Shown here: positions 59,231 to 64,000 of the stretch, piece by piece
Position numbering within the stretch: position 1 is the first letter of the stretch
Layout: each line of letters starts with the position of its first letter
NCBI GenBank assembly: GCA_043228905.1
Contig: JBHGNT010000010.1
Coordinates: forward strand, 12,648,001 to 12,712,000
Direction: 5' to 3'
Length of the DNA: 64,000 nucleotides
DNA from: Azolla caroliniana
Lineage: Eukaryota > Polypodiophyta
Notes under the pieces: generated by a model
What the model was told of the DNA's origin: nothing
What the model saw: only the letters and a program-made list of their open reading frames with translations
Database searches by the model: none
Translations under genes and position numbers: made by a program

Positions 59231-59799
59231 AAACCTATCCACCCCGAATGGTCATGGTAGCACTGATGAGCCCCATAGGGGGCGAAACTAGTTTGCTCAT
59301 GACCATTACCCATCGTATTGTAATTTTTCCTTTTTCTTAATGAAAATTAGTCTCCTTCTTAATCTCTCCCTCTCTCTAATCTAGACTATTTAGCTTATGG
59401 TTATGTTTTAGCTTGTTTCTAATTTTAATGTTAGTGATTAATCCCTCGTCTCTCTCTCTCTCTCTCTCTCTCCCTCCCCTTCCTCTATCTCTTATTATGC
59501 CTCACTTACACCAAGTTTGTCAAATGATTTGGGTGTGCTCAAATTATTCTTGGTGTTTCTTTTCACTTTATCCCCTCTTGCACTTAATCGTAAACCCTTT
59601 TACCCTCTAAACCCTAAGCCCAAAACAAACACTAAACCCTAATTCTTAAACCCTAACCCTAACCCTAAACCTAAACCAAAACTCAAACCCTAATTCCTAA
59701 ACCCTAAACCTTTTCTCTATAACTCTACATCTTACATACTACACCCACCGATTGCCTACTGTCCGCACTCCTTGTTTCGACTTCACGGTCCAATTGAGA
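59231..59799 (+). repeat. Left direct terminal repeat of element D'
   Basis: 569 bp. HHR3 at the start, (CT)n at 59449-59472, telomere-like cluster at 59607-59710, end CCAATTGAGA. Confidence 0.85.
59247..59307 (+). ncRNA. Hammerhead ribozyme HHR3
   Basis: Core and stems as in HHR1; stem II loop is ATAG instead of GTAG, a neutral loop change. Predicted cleavage is after 59293. Confidence 0.9.
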
Positions 59800-61499
59800 A
59801 TATGTCATGCTTTCTATGGAGGTCCTTTCAACGGAGAATGGCACCCACGACGGTCGTGCATCGACACCCATCGAGCATCCGTTTCGTGACGAGTTCCCTC
59901 ATAACACGTTGATTGGCACTTGCAACGGCGACACCGGTTTTCTTCTTCCATCCCAACATGCAACACCGACACTCATTACTCGCCCCTTTTATATCTCTTC
60001 TTTGTATTAATAGCACGGGACTACACATGGTAGCCGTGTGTGCCCACTTCTCCCTCTTTAACTAATGCTCGGGACTACATGTTGTAGCCGGCTTATATGC
60101 ACAATCCTTATCACTCCCCCTCTTCTCCTTGATTTCTACAAAATTGTAAAAATGCCCCTCGTTTGTTTAACTAATTGTCACTCTACCCCTCTCCCTTTTC
60201 ATGTTTTCACTCAAAACCGCCCATTTCTCTCTTCTTTCTCTTTCTCTTTTAATTCTTGTTACTCTTTCTCTATCTCTACCCTTCCCATTTTCTTTTCCTA
60301 TATTTTACTCTACCCTCTCTCACCTCTATTCGTATACTCTACCCTTCCCCCTTTCATTTGAAATCACACTCTACCCCTCCATATACTTTTCTCAATTTCA
60401 TTATACCCCTCCCTCTATTATTTTGACATTTTTAATTCCTACCCTTCCTCTCCTCAAAATATTGGATACCCCTCCCCTTCTTTTCTCCTAAAATTTATTC
60501 TACCCCTCCATCTACTTTTCTCAATTTCATTATACTCCTCCCTCTATTACTTTGACATTTTTAATTCCTACCCTTCCTCTCCTCAAAATATTGGATACCC
60601 CACCCCCTTCATTTCTCCTAAAATTCATTCTACCCCTCCACCTACTTTTCTCAATTTCATTATACCCCTCCCTTTATTACTTTGACATTTTTCCTACCCT
60701 TCGTCTCCTCAAAATATTGGATACCCCTCCCCGTTTACTATTTTTTCCATACCCCTACCTCCTAGTTTCACTCATACCCCTATTTCCTCCTAGTTTCATT
60801 TATACCTCTCTCCTACACTTTTATTAAACCTAATCTTTAGATTATATTCACCCGTTGCCCTTCTCCTCGATTTCTATATATTTTAAACATCACCCCTCCC
60901 TTTAACCTTTCTTTTTAGTAGCTTTTTATTTAGGGTTTGCCTTACGGCTTTGTGAGGAGTGCGGGTCGATATACCCTTTCTCTCTTCTCTAACTCCTACC
61001 TCTCTCTCTTTTCCTTTAGCTTTCTAACTTTTTATTCTCTTTTCTCTCTCTCTCTCTCTCTACGTTTCTCTTATCACAATATACCCTTACATTTTCATAT
61101 TCCTTTTTTAGTCTTCTACCCTCATTGATCTCTCGCCTTTTTTTTGCTTACCTTACCCCTCCTCTTCCTTTTTTCTAAACCCTTAGCCTCCTCTTTGTAA
61201 GTCCCTTCGTTTTCTTTTTACTCTTTCTCCACCTTTCTATTTTTATATTTCTACCCTCACCCATGTTCTACTTTTTCTTACCCTACCCCTCCCATCCTCT
61301 TCCTAAATCTATAGCCTTCCCCTTTATTTTTCCCACACATGTCTCTCTCCCTTACCTCTCTCCTCTTTCCTTTCTCTCTCTTACTTTTTCTAGTTTACAC
61401 ACACATCTCTCTCCTCTCTCTCCCCTTTTGCTCTCTCTTAATTTTTTCACGTTTTCCCACTCTCTCTCCTCCTAGATCTACTCACTCCCCTTATGTCTA

Positions 61500-61548
<49 letters not shown>

Positions 61549-61827
61549 TCCCTTCTCATCATCTCACGTAAGCCTTGTTTCCCCCTCTCTCTGAATGCCC
61601 CTTATATTTCCTCACTTTTTACATTTTATATCCTAAACTCTCCCTTTTCTTCTTATCCCTCCTTTTACAATATAACCTCATACCAAAGCCTTCCCCTTAT
61701 CACATTAAAGCCCATAAAATCCTCTTCCTTCCTCTCCAAATCTTTCCACCCCTTTCAATCACATCCATAAGCACAACCCCACTCCCTATTGTCATTTCTC
61801 TAAAGCCACTCCGAAAACTCCCTATAT
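59800..61827 (+). other. Interior of element D'
   Basis: Mixed-sequence leader (to about 60120), then the polypyrimidine tract with a three-unit 129-bp minisatellite (60373-60730) and (CT)n runs near 61041-61063 and 61503-61547. Positions 61546-61629 are the stretch replaced by the Gypsy fragment in D. No supported gene. Confidence 0.75.
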
Positions 61828-62041
61828 AAACCTATGCACCCCGAATAGTCATGGTAGCACTGATGAGCCCCGTAGGGGGCGAAACTAGTTTGCTCATGAC
61901 CATTACCCATCGTATTGTAATTTTTCCTTTTTCTTAATGAAAATTAGTCTCCTTCTTAATCTCTCCCTCTCTCTAATCTAGACTATTTAGGTTATGGTTA
62001 TGTTTTAGCTTGTTTCTAATTTTAATGTTAGTGATTAATCC

Positions 62042-62103
<62 letters not shown>

Positions 62104-62426
62104 CCCTTCCTCTATCTCTTATTATGCCTCACTTACACCAAGTTTGTCAAATGATTTGGGTGTGCTCAAATTATTCTTGGTGTTTCTTTTCACTTTATCC
62201 CCTCTTGCACTTAATCGTAAACCCTTTTACCCTCTAAACCCTAAGCCCAAAACAAACACTAAACCCTAATTCTTAAACCCTAACCCTAACCCTAAACCCA
62301 AACCAAAACTCAAACCCTAATTCCTAAACCCTAAACCTTTTCTCTATAACTCTACATCTTACATACTACACCCACCGATTGCCTACCGTCCGCACTCCTT
62401 GTTTCGACTTCACTGTCCAATTGAGA
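61828..62426 (+). repeat. Right direct terminal repeat of element D'
   Basis: 599 bp. It carries the long (CT)n version (62044-62099) and a telomere-like cluster (62235-62338). The right flank is satellite (GAGAGTGTCGTAG). Confidence 0.85.
61844..61904 (+). ncRNA. Hammerhead ribozyme HHR4 (one stem I mismatch)
   Basis: The core is intact. The outer part of stem I has one G-to-A change (ATAGTCATG), giving an A-C mismatch. Predicted cleavage is after 61890, and activity is probably kept. Confidence 0.85.
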
Positions 62427-62530
62427 GTGTCGTAGAATAATCCTAAGCTTTTCGTTGATGCTTGCGCAAAATATAAATATTGTTTATTTCTAATCAATGA
62501 TTGCAGTATTAAAAAGCACGCAAAATGTGA

Positions 62531-62602
62531 TCCATTGTAGTCTAGTTGGTTAGGATACTCGGCTCTCACCCGACAGTCCCGGTTTCCACTCCGGGCAATG
62601 GA
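62531..62602 (+). pseudogene. tRNA-Glu-like module with shifted T arm (CTC)
   Basis: Copy of 28098. The shifted CCCGG/CCGGG T stem is retained, and the anticodon loop CTCTCAC is better preserved. Confidence 0.6.
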
Positions 62603-63234
62603 AACGAAAATGTAAAATATTAAATTTCCGACGAATATAATGCGTTATCTGTTTGATAACTCAAAAACTCGAGACCTAAAGTAAATGTTACAATAATGTA
62701 CAGTTAACAAAACAATCAATATTATGTTTGAAGCATTGATGACGAACTTTACTTTGATATTTCCCTCCTAACTTCAATTTGTAAACTTAATCCCATTATT
62801 TGATTAATGGTAGAAGTTTCAAATGAAATTGGACAAAACATTATGTTGTTCAAGACAACAAGAAACAGTATATTTGGTTGTGGTTATTTGTAAACATTGG
62901 TACAACAAATTAGTACACCAACAATTATAGTTTGGATAACTCGATACAATTTGAAACAATACGCATAGATTGTAGAATAATGGTCAACTGTCGATCAAAA
63001 TTGCACCATGTTTCTTTACTTTTAACAAAGGAATAGAATGGTACATTAACTAATTCATTTACTAAATGAATTCCATTGTAATCAAATTTCCTCGGATCCT
63101 TGCTTTTTACCTGAAACGCCCGGGTACAATTAGATATCTGAGATATCATGAGTTAATGTGGAATATATAAAAACCCTTGAAATTATTAAATCTTAAAAAT
63201 GAGATTGCAAGATTAAAAAGCACACAAAATGTGA

Positions 63235-63306
63235 TCCATTGAAGTCTAGTTGGTTGTGATACTCGGCTCTCACCTGAGAGACCCGAGATCAACTCCCGGC
63301 AATGGA
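63235..63306 (+). pseudogene. tRNA-Glu-like module (CTC)
   Basis: Copy of 28802. The B box is damaged (GAGATCAACTCC); the acceptor pairs. Confidence 0.55.
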
Positions 63307-63691
63307 AACGATTGGGCATATAGTACACCAACAATTATACTTTAGATAACTTGATACAATTTACAAAAATACACATAGATTGTCAAATAATGATGAATTT
63401 TCGATGAAAATTACACCATGTTTCTTTATTTGAAGTAAAGCAGTAGAATATTACATTCACTAATTCATTTACTAAATGAATTCCATTGTAGTCTAGTTGG
63501 TTCGGATCCTTGTTTTTTACACAAGACTCCCAGGTACAACAATTGGAATGGCAAAAACTAGATACATCATAGATCATGAGTTAATATCACATCGATAAAA
63601 ACCCTCAGTTTCTCGTGGATGCTTGCGCAATATATAAATATTATTTATTACTAATCAATCATTACAAAATTAAAAAGTACACTAGATATGA

Positions 63692-63763
63692 TCCATTGTA
63701 GTTTAGCTGGTTAGGATACTTGGCTCTCACCTTAGAGACCCGGGGTGAACTACCAGCAATGGA
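63692..63763 (+). pseudogene. tRNA-Glu-like module (CTC)
   Basis: Full-length partner of the truncated 29259 module. The T loop is GTGAACT, so the B box is lost. Confidence 0.55.
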
Positions 63764-64000
63764 AACGACAATATCATATATAAAATTCTCGACACATATT
63801 ATGTGTTAATTGTTTGATAACTCAAAAAATCAAGCTCTAAAGTAGTTGTTAGAATAATGTAAAATTAAGAAAATAATCAAAATTATGTTTGAAGGATTGA
63901 TGACGAACTTTGCTTTGATATTTTTCTCCTAACATCAATTTCTAAACTTAATCCCATTATTCAATTAATAGTATAGGTTTCAAATGAAATTTGACAAAAC

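Larger units (their letters stand above)
59231..62426 (+). mobile_element. Composite element D': hammerhead-bearing, retrozyme-like element without the Gypsy fragment
   Basis: Same termini, same satellite flanks and same order of parts as D, so both come from one insertion that was duplicated with its surroundings. The direct repeats 59231-59799 and 61828-62426 flank a 2.03-kb interior. No open frame here looks like a protein, so any mobility would depend on enzymes supplied by another element. HHR3-to-HHR4 cleavage would release about 2.6 kb of RNA. Confidence 0.75.
62427..64000 (+). repeat. tRNA-Glu-derived macrosatellite, block S5
   Basis: Alpha modules at 62531, 63235 and 63692. It matches 27994 to about 29480. 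D' keeps segments lost from the D side, such as the T arm at 63692 and the spacer after 63910. It continues past the window edge. Confidence 0.9.

Noticed and set aside
267-63763. Treating the alpha modules as a cluster of about 70 functional tRNA genes
   Set aside because: Most have broken acceptor, anticodon or T stems or damaged B boxes, and they sit in a mutating satellite; only a few fold completely.
1-64000. CRISPR array
   Set aside because: The repeats are about 750 bp with related spacers and a tRNA core in a eukaryotic setting.
1-64000. Organellar genome
   Set aside because: Nuclear-type retroelements, telomere-like repeats and satellite higher-order structure argue against plastid or mitochondrial DNA.

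Overview
This window is repeat-dense, AT-rich nuclear DNA, most likely from a land plant. The evidence for a plant is: tRNA-Glu modules that match the plant tRNA-Glu scheme, with plant-style upstream CAA and TATA-like signals; plant-type telomeric motifs (CCCTAAA)n; a Ty3/Gypsy pol fragment; and an L1-type LINE. The LINE C-terminal part and the animal-like flavour of the Gypsy integrase may point to a non-seed plant, but that is only an impression. I see no host protein-coding gene.

About 56 kb is one head-to-tail macrosatellite, all units on the + strand. A full monomer is about 750-790 bp and carries two tRNA-Glu-derived modules. Module alpha is often close to a folding tRNA-Glu with anticodon CTC or TTC. 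Module beta is a diverged copy with a T5-T6 run where the anticodon loop should be, and it follows a 19-bp palindrome. I located about 72 alpha modules plus two 3'-half fragments. At least three (31055, 37626, 40956) keep a complete cloverleaf by eye, many keep Pol III A and B boxes, and most are decayed.

Layout: satellite 1-16013; a 5'-truncated LINE 3' end with a 13-bp target-site duplication (16014-16352); satellite to 22956; composite element D (22957-27993); satellite to 45128; a chimeric insertion (LTR-like segment plus antisense LINE ORF2 remnant, about 45129-46979); satellite to 59230; composite element D' (59231-62426); satellite to the end. The satellite itself is a patchwork of multi-kb duplications: block A (1-11.7 kb) is related to B (36-45.1 kb) and to C (50.04-57.44 kb), and D with its flanks (21.18-29.5 kb) is related to D' (57.44-63.9 kb).

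D and D' are the most unusual objects. Each has two direct terminal repeats of about 570-600 bp, and each repeat starts with a hammerhead ribozyme. The fold reads best as type I with a minimal, palindromic stem III (ACUAGU), so two ribozymes should be able to pair as a double hammerhead. Self-cleavage at both repeats would release RNA of about 2.6 kb from D'. This resembles a retrozyme (a non-autonomous, hammerhead-bearing LTR-like retroelement), but it lacks obvious TG/CA ends, a primer-binding site and a target-site duplication. The terminal repeats also contain interstitial telomere-like repeats and CT microsatellites, and the interior is a long polypyrimidine tract. D alone has gained a truncated Ty3/Gypsy fragment (end of RNase H, complete integrase, PPT, start of 3' LTR), while D' keeps the uninterrupted site.
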